A DNA stretch of 64,000 bases, taken from assembly GCA_023101725.1 (NCBI GenBank), contig JALJCO010003522.1:1-64000 (forward strand). The letters run 5' to 3'. Positions within the stretch are counted from its first letter, which is position 1. Each line of letters starts with the position of its first letter. The DNA comes from Atherinomorus stipes (taxonomy: Eukaryota; Chordata; Actinopteri; Atheriniformes; Atherinidae). The position numbers and the translations under genes are program-made. Of this stretch, positions 1 through 12,008 are shown piece by piece. The notes under the pieces were generated by a model. The model made no database searches. It saw only the letters and a program-made list of their open reading frames with translations, and had not been told where the DNA came from.

Positions 1-460
1 ATCTATCTATCTGTCTGTCTCACAGTGTCTGTCTGTCTGTCTGTCAGTGTCTGTCTGTCTGTCTCAGTGTCTCTCTATTTATCTAAGTATCTGTCTGTCT
101 CACAGTGTCTGTCCGTCTGTCTGTCAGTGTCTATCTGTCTGTCTCAGTGTCTCTCTATCTAAGTATCTGTCTGTCTCACAGTGTCTGTCTGTTTGTCAGT
201 GTCTATCTAAGTATCTGTCTGTCTCAGTGTCTTTCTGTCTCTCTCTCAGTCTGTCTATCTATCTATCTGTCTGTCTCACGGTGTCTGTGTCACTCACAGT
301 CAGTCTGTCTCAGTCTCTGTCTCACTCAGCATCTTTCTGTGTTTCTCAGTCTGTCTCACTCACCTTCTGTCTGTCTTTCTCAGTCTGTCTCACTCACTCT
401 CTGTCTGTGTCACAGTCTGTCTCACAGCTTTGTCTTTCTGTCTGTTAATCCATCTTTGTA
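1..460. repeat. TCTG/TCTA-rich tetranucleotide array, copy 1
   Basis: Nearly pure CTGT, CTAT and CAGT words with scattered variants. The apparent serine, leucine and valine-rich reading frames here follow from the repeat and are not genes. A second array of the same kind lies at 1080-1858. Confidence 0.93.
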
Positions 461-1079
461 ACATGGCTGCCGCTCTGTTCGACGTGGGTAGCAGATTGGC
501 AGCATTCAAAATTTCTTCAGAAATTTTCTAGTATTTACTTGCTACCCTATTTTCAGTTTCCTCCCTATGCTTTGACGGCCTACTCCTCCTAGGGCTTTGA
601 CTGCACCCCCACAAATGTTATATCAAAACGAGCGTCTCGGCCGGGAATGGTGTGCTTGTTATTTGTCCGCGCAAAACTCAAACGGTGTTTACGCAATTCG
701 CAAAAACTGCGATCTTTGGTCCCATAGAAATGAATGGGATTTGTTCAGGATCATCCGAGAAAAGCCCAAAACCCAGGTCACTTTGGACCTCTATAGCTCA
801 GCCATACCATCACATAGAGACACCATTCAAAGTTTAAATTGGTCAGGAAGGATGAAACTTTTACCATGTGAAGGGATATTTACATATCTGTTCAGGTTTC
901 GACACAACGGTAAGCTACATTTTCAGAAAAAATCAGAAAAACCCTTAATCCCTCAGCACTCTGGCTGCACTCTAAAGTTTGAAGCATTTTCAGATGTGAG
1001 ACAAATGGCCATAACTCCTACAGCTTTCATCATACAGAAATAAATTATAGATCAAAACGTAGGAAAACTTGTCAGCTTC
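461..1079 (+). repeat. Spacer between TCTG arrays, probable interspersed repeat
   Basis: Positions 461-530 recur almost unchanged at about 1888-1957. The rest contains an open frame at 597-1043 (148 codons) with no domain I recognise. I believe this AT-rich block is a dispersed fish repeat that travels with TCTG arrays, but I cannot name the family. A functional protein is unlikely. Confidence 0.45.
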
Positions 1080-1858
1080 ATTGTCTCTCTGTCTCTCAGT
1101 GTCTATCTGTCTGTCTCACAGTATCTATCTGTCTCATAGTGTCTGTATGTGACTCAGTGTCTAAGTATCTGTCTGCCTCTCAGTGCCTATCACTCTCTCA
1201 ACACAGTATCTATCTGTCTGTCTCATAGTGTCTGTCTGTCTCTTTGTCTATCAATCTAATTATCTGTCTGTCTAACAGTATCTATCTGTCTGTCTGTCTC
1301 TCAGTGTCTATCTATCTAAGTATCTGTCTGTCTCACAGTATCTGTCTGTCTGTCTCATAGTGTCTATCTGTCTGTCTGTCTCTCAGTGACAATCAATCTA
1401 TACATGCATCTGTCTGTCTCACCGTCTCTCTCTGTCTCACAGTGTCTGCCTCTCAGTGTCTGTCAATCTAAGTATCTGTCTGTCTCACAGTCTTTATTTG
1501 TCTATCTACGCAACTATTTTTCTCATTGAAAATGAATGGTGTTTGGCCAGAATGTCTGTCTCAGTGTCTCTCTATTTATATAAGTATCTGTCTGTCTCAC
1601 AGTGTCTGTCTGTTTGTCAGTGTTTATCTAAGTATCTGTCTGTCTCAGTGTCTTTCTGTCTCTCTCTCAGTCTGTCTCACAGTGTCTATCTATCTATCTG
1701 TCTGTCTCACGGTGTCTGTGTCACTCATAGTCAGTCAGTCTCAGTCCCTGTCTCACTCAGCATCTTTCTGTGTTTCTCAGTCTGTCTCACTCACCTTCTG
1801 TCTTTCTCAGTCTGTCTCACTCACTCTCTGTCTGTGTCACAGTCTGTCTCGAAGCTTT
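1080..1858. repeat. TCTG/TCTA-rich tetranucleotide array, copy 2
   Basis: Same word set as 1-460, interrupted at about 1520-1550 by non-repetitive sequence. With its right flank it duplicates the left array at an offset of about 1427 bp. Confidence 0.92.
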
Positions 1859-1960
1859 GTCTTTCTGTCTGTTAATCCATCTTTGTAACATGGCTGCAGC
1901 TCTGTTCGACGTGGGTAGCAGATTGGCAGCATTCAAAATTTCTTCAGAAATTTTCTAGTG
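1858..1960. repeat. Second copy of the array-flanking block
   Basis: Matches 431-533 with only a few substitutions, starting in the TCTTTCTGTCTGTTAATCC stretch and ending at TTTTCTAGT. This marks a tandem segmental duplication of array plus flank. Confidence 0.85.
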
Positions 1961-1963
1961 AAA

Positions 1964-2028
1964 TCTTGCAATATTTCATGACTCTGTTAAGAAATTTCAT
2001 GAGAATTCACAAAATATTGCAAGATTTT
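1964..2028. other. AT-rich imperfect hairpin
   Basis: AAATCTTGCAATATT at 1965-1979 is answered by AATATTGCAAGATTTT at about 2012-2027. It may be part of a short non-autonomous element. No function is implied. Confidence 0.4.
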
Positions 2029-2085
2029 GTAAAATTAAATAGAACAATACCACGTTTTTTAACATCGATTTGATATCAGCATATT

Positions 2086-2592
2086 TCGGTCGTGGTGAAG
2101 AAGGAGCTGAGCCAGAAGGCGAAGCTTTCGATTTACCGGTCCATCTACGTTCCTACCCTCACCTATGGCCATGAGCTGTGGGTCATGACTGAAAGAACCA
2201 GATCGCCGGTACAAGCGGCCGAAATGAGTTTCCTCCGCAGGGTGGCCGGGCTCTCCCTTAGAGATAGGGGGAGGAGCTCGGTCTTCCAGGAGGGACTCAA
2301 AGTAGAGCCGCTGCTCCTCCGTATAGAGAGGAGCCAGATGAGGTGGCTCGGGCATCTGGTTAGGATGCCCCCTGGACGCCTCCCTGGTGAGGTGATCCAG
2401 GCACGTCCCACCGGGACCAGACCCCGGGGGAGACCCAGGACACACTGGAGGGACTACGTCTCCCGGCTGGCCTGGGAACGCCTCGGGATCCCCCCGGATG
2501 AGCTGGCGGCTGTGGCCGGGGTGAGGAGGTCTGGGCTTCCCTGCTTAGGCAGCTGCCCCCGCGACCCAATCCCAGAAAAGCGGAAGAAGACG
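2086..2592 (+). pseudogene. Rex3 (RTE-clade LINE) 3' fragment
   Basis: The translation from about 2092 gives the C-terminal end of a fish RTE/Rex3 polyprotein after the reverse transcriptase: a YGHELWVMTER-type block, an AAEMSFLRRVAGLSLRDR block, RWLGHLVRMPPGRLPGEV and GRPRTHWRDYVSRLAWERLG. The DNA ends in CGGAAGAAGACGGA, like the 3' end of the second copy at 58235. The catalytic reverse transcriptase and the endonuclease are absent, so this is a 5'-truncated dead-on-arrival insertion, as is usual for LINEs. GC content is well above its surroundings. Confidence 0.88.
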
Positions 2593-3695
2593 GAACGTAA
2601 CGGTCTTGAAAACAATCCTCCCCAAGACTTTCAAAAGAAATCATAAAAACCAGCAATTATCTTTAATTACTTTGATCCAACAAACATTTCTAACCGGTGT
2701 TTGGTCAGTTCCATCTCTGCAGTGGAGCGATACTTTATGATAAACATTTTTCAATACTAAAAACAGCTGTTTGATATGAAATGAAACTTTCAAACAAATC
2801 AGGGTATAAACACCGGGATATATCGTATATCGTCATCTAAAATAAATTTATGGTGATATATTTGGTCCATATAGCCCAGCCCTTCTATGCAATCACATAG
2901 ATCCGTCTGGTGTTCCATCTGAAGCGACTGAAGTCAGATGATGGAGGTTTATCTCTCCGTCCTGCAGAAGTCAGAGACCATGTTGAATAAAGACTAATGA
3001 ACTCTGGATCAGAGGACGGGATGTGACAGTGAGGACTTCATCCAGGACATGTTGGTCCTGATTACAGAGGCGTTGCTTTGTGCGTCTCCTTAAAGCCATT
3101 GTGTGTTTTCTGCCATTCTCCAGCTCCGCTCCCTGAATGGCAGTGTTTGTGTTTTCAGTGCTTGCTGTGCCATTAGCTGCAGCTCCTACAAAGAGCGCGG
3201 CTGACCTGGCCAGCGCTGTCCTTTCTCATGGCCCGTGGTCCTGCGCGCTGAATGGGCCCGCTGGCCTCTCTTCGGGACCTTCGGCCGGCCTCATGAATGG
3301 GGTGGAGCGGCTGATTTGAAGCTTGTGGTCAGAGAAGCAGGTGAAGGTCACGGCAGTGGAGGTCAGCCCGGAACAACCGATTAACTCGGCTTCAGCATGT
3401 CTGCAGTCACACGGATGGAGATGTAATGAGCTTTCAGACGGAGGCGGCGGCCACACACACTCGATGCAGGGACCAGGGAGACGGCACTCCAGCTCAAGTA
3501 TCAGGATTTGTCGGTCCTCTCACCCACTGTGTTGTTGCATCTTCACACTTTACCGCTGATTCATGACAGCAGAGTCGCAGTTTTCAGCCGCAGTGCAAAC
3601 GCCTGAGGAGTCGGAAAGCTGAATCACCTTTGACCCCTGCAGAACGCTCGTGTTTGGCTTCAGTCACCTGTTTCACCTAGACTGGAAACATCATT
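2593..3695. other. Anonymous sequence with a possible hAT terminus
   Basis: No gene recognised. The stretch ending at about 2883 (TGGTCCATATAGCCCAGCCC) reads on the minus strand like the GGGCTGGGC(G)ATATGG terminus common in vertebrate hAT elements. The partner end was not found. The rest, including a GC-richer part at 3120-3560, holds only short chance open frames. Confidence 0.4.
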
Positions 3696-3895
3696 CACTG
3701 CAAAAACTCAAATCTTACCAAGTTTATTTTTCTAGTTTCTAGTCAAAATATCTCATCACACTCAAAATAAGACAAAATTACCCAAGAGAAACATTTCAGT
3801 GAGATATGGGAACTTGTTTTAAGACAATGCATCTCATGTCAAGAATCTTACCAAGAAGATTTTGCTTACAAAAAATTCTGCCAACTGCAGAGCCA
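3696..3895 (+). repeat. CACTGCAAAAACT repeat family, copy 1
   Basis: Begins CACTGCAAAAACTCAAATCT and continues with TCAAAATATCTCATCACACT and GAACTTGTTTTAAG blocks. About 190 bp of it recur inverted at 15950-16143. The end motif resembles a DNA-transposon terminal repeat. The opposite end of this copy was not located. Confidence 0.75.
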
Positions 3896-4888
3896 GAGCC
3901 GTCACGGGAGCACAAACTGAAGCTATAATGTTGTTTACTCACCTTTTTCTTCGTAGTTCACTTTTTAGTGTCTTTCAGTTGATCTGGATCGTTTGCTGAC
4001 GGCAGAAGAATCCATAACAATCACTTACAGTGTTTGAATTTACCGCGACGTCTCCTTCCTGGATCAGAACTGTCGGGGACGCAGATGCAGCATCAATGAC
4101 GTCACATCTGCAGGACAGCGCGGGAAATTCACCACCGAATCTCAGCGTTATGCAGCACACAGCCTGTTACAGGCAACGGAGAGAAACGTGGTGGAAACGT
4201 TCTGTTTGAATTTTAATGCTTCATCACCATCACCATAAAAAACAGGACATGCTTGTTTATTCTTTCACAATTCCTGCCTCTAGTCCCTTTAATAATAAAC
4301 TTGAAATGAATGTTTCAGTTTGTTTTAAGCAAGTTCCCACTGGTCTAAGGTCCACATATTTATTGTTATTACAAGAAACCAGTGTAGGAGGTCTTAAGAC
4401 AAGTTTTTACAGCTAAAACTGGGAGCGAAAGACAAAGAAACAAAAGACATTTACTTTCTTTGTGTTTCTTACTCTCAAATCAAGATGTTTAAGAGGTTTT
4501 TTTTAAATATGAGACTGTAAGACTTGGTTAGATGGACTGTCTGCAGCAGCGAAGCTCTCACATGACTTGCTGTGAATCATCTTGTGGAAACACGATATAA
4601 AAAGCAGATTTTTTAAAATTGAGTCTCACCTTTTGTAAATTCATGTCATCTCTGTACAACTATTGAGAAAGAGCTCTGAGAGAGAATGAAGAGCAGAATG
4701 TGTCAGCAAATGAAGTTAATGAAGTCTAACAAGCTGGATTTAGAAAAAACCATGGTGTGGATGTGGTTTTAACTAAACTAGTGTCAGACCAATGACCAGC
4801 ATGGCTGGATAACTGGTTTAAACAAAGGCATGAGCAGAAATTAAATAATGAAATATTAAAATGAAATACAATTTTATATATGCATATA
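3896..4888. other. Anonymous AT-rich sequence
   Basis: No gene or recognised repeat, apart from a 46-bp block at 4244-4289 whose reverse complement appears at 5234-5279. Confidence 0.5.
4244..4289 (+). repeat. Arm 1 of a 46-bp inverted duplication
   Basis: Starts AGGACATGCTTG and ends AGTCCCTT. The exact reverse complement occupies 5234-5279. Confidence 0.92.
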
Positions 4889-4889
4889 C

Positions 4890-4895
4890 ATATAC

Positions 4896-4972
<77 letters not shown>
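4890..4972. repeat. TA dinucleotide microsatellite
   Basis: Continuous AT/TA run that abuts a mariner-type terminus. Confidence 0.95.
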
Positions 4973-4975
<3 letters not shown>

Positions 4976-5095
4976 TACTCACAAAAAGTTAGGGATATTC
5001 AACTTCCGGTTTTTGGAGAACAGAATGATGCAGAGTAAATATTTACCCATTGAACAATGTACATGTGCATTGGAAAGTTTAGAGAAAGTTATAAT
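4973..5095 (+). mobile_element. Tc1/mariner-type terminal fragment
   Basis: CACTACTCACAAAAAGTTAG follows a TA dinucleotide. I recognise this as the terminal repeat of a fish Tc1/mariner family. No transposase remnant or second end is present. Confidence 0.55.
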
Positions 5096-5153
5096 TTAGT
5101 TTATATGGATAGGTATGTATGTGGATATATATAGATTTATATATAGATATATA

Positions 5154-5154
<1 letters not shown>

Positions 5155-5232
<78 letters not shown>
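5155..5232. repeat. TA dinucleotide microsatellite
   Basis: TA run with one GTG interruption at about 5192. Confidence 0.95.
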
Positions 5233-5233
<1 letters not shown>

Positions 5234-5235
<2 letters not shown>

Positions 5236-5279
5236 GGGACTAGAGGCAGGAATTGTGAAAGAATAAACAAGCATGTCCT
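5234..5279 (-). repeat. Arm 2 of a 46-bp inverted duplication
   Basis: Exact reverse complement of 4244-4289, wedged between a TA microsatellite and a fragment of a common fish repeat. Confidence 0.92.
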
Positions 5280-5284
5280 ATATA

Positions 5285-5356
5285 TCCCCTGTTAATAGCT
5301 GGGATAGGCTCACACCAACTGCGACTCTGAACTGGATTAGGGTACAGAAAATGACT

Positions 5357-5362
<6 letters not shown>
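5285..5362 (-). repeat. Fragment of a common fish interspersed repeat
   Basis: On the minus strand it reads AGTCAGTCATTTTCTGTACC followed by CCTATCCCAGCTATTA, matching the start of the longer copy at 63071-63361. It is flanked by TA microsatellites on the outer side, as that copy is. Confidence 0.8.

Positions 5363-5416
<54 letters not shown>
5363..5416. repeat. TA dinucleotide microsatellite
   Basis: TA run directly following the repeat fragment. Confidence 0.95.
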
Positions 5417-5420
<4 letters not shown>

Positions 5421-6668
5421 CAACTTTTTCTGTTCAAGTGAGTTCTAGATGAAGCTAATAAAAACTGGATCACTTACACCATCATTGATCTGTGGAGCTG
5501 AAATTTTGAAGCAGGTGTCTGCAACCTGTATAACCCAAAGAGCCATTTTTTACCTCAATTTGTAAAATAAATCATGTAGGGCCGCAAACGTGCCATGGGC
5601 TTTTGAAAAAAGGCAACTTTTAATTAATACTGTGGAAAATTTGCTTAAAGGAATCACTTGCATAGATAGATACATTTTTTTTAATTGGATTTTCACTGAT
5701 TTGGATCAGTTTCCATCAGTTTTTTCTGTTGTTCCTCTTTTTGTAGTAAAATGTTGTAGATTTTGTGTTTATAGCCTAATTCTGATTTGTTCTTGTAGGA
5801 GTCTGATTTTATTCCATAAATTATACGTGTGATATAAATGTGTTTGTGACCATCTCAGAATATATTTTTAAATGATGTTATTCATGTTTATCAGCCACAT
5901 TTTACAGGTTCAGTCTGTTAAAGCAGCTGGATTTGCTTTAGTTATTAAATAGATAAACCTAAAATGATCATTACACTGATACAGTGTTAAAATATGAATG
6001 GACCCTCAACCAGTTTGGACTGAAAACTTTGATCCCATTATGGAAAAGGTGGAGACCCCCTGGCTTCCACTGCTGTCGCTGCTTCTGAGCCCACTTTTCA
6101 CCTGAAAACACAGACATTCATCCCATCTATAAGGACGAAGCTGAACTTGTTGGACAGAGATGAGGAACACAGATAAACTCAGGAAAGCTGATTTTTGGTT
6201 GGATGGCATCCAGAAGACATCTAGATCTCAGTAACAGATCCCTGCTGTTGTTTCCTCGTTACAGCTCAGATGTTTTCATGTTTAATGGCCGACGATCCCC
6301 CTGCATCCATCCCTCCACATTCCTGCCGGGGCTTTCTAAATGACACCCTGATGAATGCTCCTCATTGTTAACTCTGCGCTGAGCCAACGGTTGTACATTA
6401 ACAAAAGATCAATACTGACAGAAGTCGTGTGTGTGTTCAGTCCTGGTGTGTTTTCTCTGTGTCTGGTAGCGCGAATGCTGCCATCAGAGGCTGCAAGGTG
6501 TTGTTGGTCAAACATGTTACATGTCATGGAGGTCAGAACTGACATGTTTACATTGTTTTTCTGTGTCAGACTAAGTAAACAATCAAACCTCAGGTCTGTT
6601 TCCACCTGAAACAAATCATTTCTGCAACTCTTGTACGAACCTGACGAATGACCTAAAAAGTAGTTCCA
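5417..6668. other. Anonymous sequence
   Basis: No recognised gene, RNA or repeat. Only short chance open frames on both strands. Confidence 0.5.
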
Positions 6669-8389
6669 GACTATGGACTGCAGGCAGACCAGTTCAGCAG
6701 TAGGACTCTGGACTGCAGGCAGACCAGTTCAGCAGTAGGACTCTGGACTGCAGGCAGACCAGTTCAGCAGTAGGACTCTGGACTGCAGGCAGACCAGTTC
6801 AGCAGCAGGACTCTGGACTGCAGACAGACCAGTTCAGCAGCAGGACTCTGGACTGCAGACAGACCGGTTCAGCAGCAGGACTCTGGACTGCAGACAGACC
6901 AGTTCAGCAGCAGGACTCTGGACTGCAGACAGACCAGTTCAGCAGTAGGACTCTGGACTGCAGGCAGACCAGTTCAGCAGCCGGACTCTGGACTGCAGAC
7001 AGACCAGTTCAGCAGCTGGACTCTGGACTGCAGACAGACCAGTTCAGCAGCAGGACTCTGGACTACAGGCAGACCAGTTCAGCAGCAGGACTCTGGACTG
7101 CAGACAGACCAGTTCTGCAGCAGGACTCTGGACTGCAGACAGACCAGTTCAGCAGCATGACTATGGACTGCAGGCAGACCAGTTCAGCAGCAGGACTCTG
7201 GACTGCAGACAGACCAGTTCAGCAGCAGGACTCTGGACTGCAGGCAGACCAGTTCAGCAGCTGGACTCTGGACTGCAGGCAGACCAGTTCAGCAGCTGGA
7301 CTCTGGACTGCAGGCAGACCAGTTCAGCAGCAGGACTCTGGACTGCAGGTAGACCAGTTCAGCAGCAGGACTCTGGACTGCAGGTAGACCAGTTCAGCAG
7401 CCGGACTCTGGACTGCAGGCAGACCAGATCAGCAGCAGGACTCTGGACTGCAGGCAGACCAGTTCAGCAGTCGGACTCTGGACTGCAGACCGACCAGTTC
7501 AGCAGCTGGACTCTGGACTGCAGGCAGACCAGTTCAGCAGCTGGACTCTGGACTGCAGACAGACCAGTTCAGCAGCAGGACTCTGGACTGCAGACAGACC
7601 AGTTCAGCAGCTGGACTCTGGACTGCAGGTAGACCAGTTCAGCAGCAGGACTCTGGACTGCAGACAGACCAGTTCAGCAGCTGGACTCTGGACTGCAGGC
7701 AGACCAGTTCAGCAGCAGGACTCTGGACTGCAGGCAGACCAGTTCAGCAGCTGGACTCTGGACTGCAGGCAGACCAGTTCAGCAGCAGGACTCTGGACTG
7801 CAGACAGACCAGTTCAGCAGCAGGACTCTGGACTGCAGACAGACCAGTTCAGCAGCTGGACTCTGGACTGCAGGTAGACCAGTTCAGCAGCAGGACTCTG
7901 GACTGCAGGCAGACCAGTTCAGCAGCTGGACTCTGGACTGCAGGCAGACCAGTTCAGCAGCTGGACTCTGGACTGCAGGCAGACCAGTTCAGCAGTCGGA
8001 CTCTGGACTGCAGGCGGACCAGTTCAGTAGCTGGACTCTGGACTGCAGGCAGACCAGTTCAGCAGCCGGACTCTGGACTGCAGACAGACCAGTTCAGCAG
8101 CTGGACTCTGGACTGCAGGCAGACCAGTTCAGCAGCTGGACTCTGGACTGCAGACAGACCAGTTCAGCAGCTGGACTCTGGACTGCAGGCAGACCAATTT
8201 AGCAGCTGGACTCTGGACTGCAGGCAGACCAGTTCAGCAGCTGGACTCTGGACTGCAGGCAGACCAGTTCAGCAGCTGGACTCTGGACTGCAGGCAGACC
8301 AATTTAGCAGCTGGACTCTGGACTGCAGGCGGACCAGTTCAGCAGCTGGACTCTGGACTGCAGGCAGACCAGTTCAGCAGCCGGACTCT
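6669..8389. repeat. 35-bp minisatellite, about 49 units
   Basis: Unit GGACTCTGGACTGCAGGCAG + ACCAGTTCAGCAGYN. Every unit has the same 35-bp spacing and almost all carry CTGCAG. Variation is concentrated at two places: GGCAGACC, GACAGACC or GGTAGACC after CTGCA, and the dinucleotide after AGCAG (TA, CA, CT, CC or TC). Because 35 is not a multiple of 3, open frames through it (for example 7157-7387) are artefacts. Confidence 0.97.
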
Positions 8390-9543
8390 TCTCCTGTTTG
8401 CAGCCATGATGCTGTCATGGATCCAGTATGTGGTCCAGGTCTTGCTGTGATTGTTGCAGGTCCTGTGAAACCTCCATGTACTTTCCAGCATTGATGGAGC
8501 TTCACAGCTGTGGAAGCTGCTGTCGCCATAGCGACCCTCTTCAGTCTGCAGGACACGGCCTTCATGTTTCCAGAGACATCCTCACATCTTCATCATCTGA
8601 CCTCAGGTCAGTTTCCACTTTCCTCAAAAATGTTAGTGAGCTTTGGTCCAGAGAAGATGGATGGCAGTGTTTCAGCCTGGTCCCCTGCCCACAGAGATTC
8701 CTCCTTATTCGGCAAATCTACTGATCATATCATAGACTGATGATTCACAGTTTTCTGTGGAGGAAGATTTTTTCAAGTGTAGGGAGTTGTTTTGATTAAT
8801 ACAAATTTTCTGTTTCGCTGCAAACATTTTAGATTTTATGCAGTATCCTCTGAGTCCAGCTGAAATCAGAATGATTCATTTGCCACAGCAATTTGCAGAA
8901 ACCTGTCAGACAGTCAGATGTGATACAAGAGCGTCAGCACTTATACTGAAGCTTCACCTGTCTTTGCTCCAATCATTGGGATAAAAGCAGTATTCACATC
9001 CAGTTGTGGGTCCTGATTCCCTCAAAGCCTCGCTCTAAGGCTCTGCAGACACTGACCACTTCTTAGCACCTAGAACTAAAGCCTATTTGTCCTCCAGAAG
9101 ATGATTAGTGATTGCAGAGGTCTTGAAGGATGTTCATGTTTACGCTCAACACTTTAGGAGAGAGCCTCTTGAGCAAACTGAAAAAGCAGGTTTCTATTTG
9201 AACGTCAGGCCAGTGGTTATTGAACAGGTCTCTCAGTGGTATTGTTGTAGAGGTAATATAGTGGCCAGGTTTGTGCACGGGGGCTGAGGGGCCCATCATT
9301 AAGACTAGACACAAAGGTCCAACACAATACAGCGTGGAAACACTGGCCAGGACCAGAACAGGAGCAGCAGCCTGCACCTGCTCAGCTTTCTGAACCAGCC
9401 AGCAGTTCCTCCGAGGTCAGCCTCAACGTTATCACGGGCAGAACTCAGGTCCGACACGGCTGCTGGAGTACTCCTGATTCATGAAGAAGATAAACCGTGG
9501 AACCAAATACGTGTTATTCTACAGACACACCGTGTGTCCACAG
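8390..9543. other. Anonymous sequence
   Basis: No recognised gene or repeat. Short open frames at 8428-8740 and 9105-9377 resemble no family I know. Confidence 0.5.
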
Positions 9544-9573
9544 CCCCCCCCCCCCCCACACACACACACACAC
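9544..9573. repeat. Poly-C then CA microsatellite
   Basis: About 14 C residues followed by CA dinucleotides. Confidence 0.95.
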
Positions 9574-11560
9574 TTGTGGTTTCGAAAAATAAACATGGAT
9601 ATGATGATAGAAAAATATTGTATCTGACAGTTTAACATTTTTAATCAGTAAAAACTGCTGATGACGCGACCTTAACTTCCAGCAACTTTGCCATACAACA
9701 ACACACCAAGACAAAATCAGCAGTTCTGTGCAGTTAGAGGTTAATCAGACGTGTATTTACGTAAATATCCGATGTTAAAGAGGCACGGCTTAGTGCGAAT
9801 AGCTTTTTACTAGTGAATCTAGCCTCCGTGACGTGACGTCAGCGAGATACGGAGTTGTGATCGAATCCTTGACTCACACGTATAATCAAAGATGGAAAAC
9901 ATGAAAGATGCTCCAGAACAGCTGGACTGGAACTGGTTTGTGGTGGATCATCAGCCAGTTCAGAGGAGTGATAATCACTGTGTTTACATGCAGCCAATAA
10001 CTCTGTCATAACTCTTTCATAACCGGAAAATTAATAACCCGGTTGCGGCGGCCATGTAAACACCAGCAAAAACCCAAATATGCTAATTTTCAGGTTTTTG
10101 ATAACCTGAATATTACCCCCGGGTTACTACTTTTCCAACCCAAATATTTGGTCATGTAAAAATCAGAATATCTCCATTGAAAGGAATATTAAATTTTGTT
10201 CTGCGCATGTTCTGTTCACAAGGATTCTTGGTCTTTTGAGTAAATTACAGGGAGTATTTGTACCAGCGATCAGACGGTACTTTGCACAGCTTGCTAGTTT
10301 ATATATCACCATGGCAACACACATCCCGAGAGGAACTGGTGTGTAAACAGTAACTTTGTGGGGCTCCATCACTCATCTAGAAAAGTTTGGTAAAGGTGTG
10401 ACATCGGAAAATTGTCACATCAGCCGGAGTCAGTGATCTTCATCATTACAACCCGTTCCCATCTGACTGATAAGCCAACCGGCGTTATTTTGGCTGTAAC
10501 TCTGAAACTTGGCTGGCTTGACTCCAGTGGCTCCGGAGGCTTCATTATCCCCCATCATCATGACGTTTTCTGTGCATCGTGGTTTGGGTCGGGATATTCC
10601 AGTTAGAGACAACTAACTGCAACTGTTAGACATTTCTTTCCCAACGTCATCTGAATTACTTCATGCTGTCATTCAGCTTTGCAGATATAACAAGCCAAGC
10701 TGCGTGACAGCAGCTCTTGGGGAATAGACTAGGACACAGAGCAGGTGTCCGTCATGCAGAAGTAGGGGATCGATTCCAGGTTTCTCCAGGCAACATACAG
10801 CCAAAAAACAAAAAGGATTTAGGCTCCGTCAAAATGAGAAGAACTGTGGATCGCAGATATAAACTGAGTGGATGTTAAAAACGTAATATCGTCCGTATTT
10901 TTGTGCACAAACGACCTAATCTGGGTGTGATTTTTTACAGGACTTGTTGATTTTACGTTGCACAGTTTTACGTGTCATCAGCATGAAGCAGAAAAATTTG
11001 TGTCTGGGGACACGAAAAGCTTCCCCATTGACTTAACATTGCGCAGCTTTACGTGTCAGTGACACGTAATTTGAAGCAGTTACATGTCGGGGACACGTAT
11101 ATGAGTAAAACTGTTTGTGCTGATGTCACATATTTTTGTGAGATCAGGTTGACAGGAGTAACTCTGTTTGCTCACACATGTATAAAGGTTTTTTCTGATC
11201 TTTCAGAGACCGGAATATTGACCTCAACCAAAATTTTGATGGCACGTAAACGAATTCAATGATGATCAGGAAGATGGAGACATCATAATTTACAAGCTAG
11301 AACTAGAGTAGAACTGTAGTCAGCTGCCTGCAGTTCAACTCTGTAGGTCTGTCTCCAGCGTCAGGTCCACTCGGTTCTGATAAAAGCTGCGATGCCGACA
11401 CACAGAGGGACTCAGAACTGTAAAGAGCTGCACCGGTTTGACATAGAGTCAGGCTGACAGAGGAGAGGCGCTCATTCCCCATGTTAGCTTGCGGTTAACC
11501 AGATAACGAGTTAGCTTGCGGCAAATAATTAGCCTTTTAAAAATGAGAAGATAACAACTT
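9574..11560. other. Anonymous sequence with degenerate repeat material
   Basis: GTTTACATGCAGCC at 9980 and GGCCATGTAAAC at 10050 form a loose inverted pair. GACACGTA/TACGTGTC words recur at 10965-11100. Both suggest old non-autonomous elements, but no complete ends were found. A perfect TGACGTCA octamer (the CREB/ATF consensus) lies at 9834-9841 and may well be chance. Confidence 0.35.
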
Positions 11561-11562
11561 CC

Positions 11563-11852
11563 ATGGTTCCAGTGGAGTTTCAAATAGTTGCCGTTTCTAA
11601 AGATGAGGATGGAGGGAAGGATGCATCTTTGGAAGCAGCTGGAGGAGATCTGATGACCGAAGACGTCCTCATACAACGGAGCAGCAGCTGTCTGTCCGTA
11701 CAGCAGCTGTATGACCGATGTGATGAAGCAACGATGGGTGAAAAAGAATATTCCAGAGGACATGACTGCAGTTCATGTGTTAGAGTCTCAGCGGCTCCAG
11801 TAAACAGAAGCTGCAGACAGGAGAGACGTGCAGAGGCTCCTACTGATGCCCG
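11563..11852 (+). other. Possible exon-like open frame, unrecognised
   Basis: An acidic open frame starts at the ATG at 11563 and runs into a good splice-donor-like CGGTAAGTCC at about 11850. The translation, with runs such as SKDEDGGKDASLEAAGGDL and SSSCLSVQQLYDRCDEATMG, matches nothing I know. It may be a relic transposon exon or chance. No partner exon was identified. Confidence 0.2.
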
Positions 11853-12008
11853 GTAAGTCCCACCTGCTGCTTTATCCTCTTCAGAATAAAATCTGGATCT
11901 GTAGGAAACTTAAATAAACTAACGCTGTACCTACAAGCTTTTAAACATTAACTGGCAACAGAAGGCTGAGTCGTTACTGTTTGTCTGTAAACCTGGAAAA
12001 GGAACTTA

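Noticed and set aside
47..461. Ser/Leu/Val/Cys-rich frames of 118-139 codons, also at 1456-1888
   Set aside because: Translation of TCTG/TCTA microsatellites; no coding signal.
7157..7387. 76-codon frame in the minisatellite, and a CRISPR-like look
   Set aside because: The 35-bp units are contiguous with no unique spacers, and the genome is a vertebrate. It is a minisatellite.
9834..9841. Perfect TGACGTCA CREB/ATF octamer
   Set aside because: A single 8-mer in 64 kb has little weight, and no promoter or exon lies nearby.
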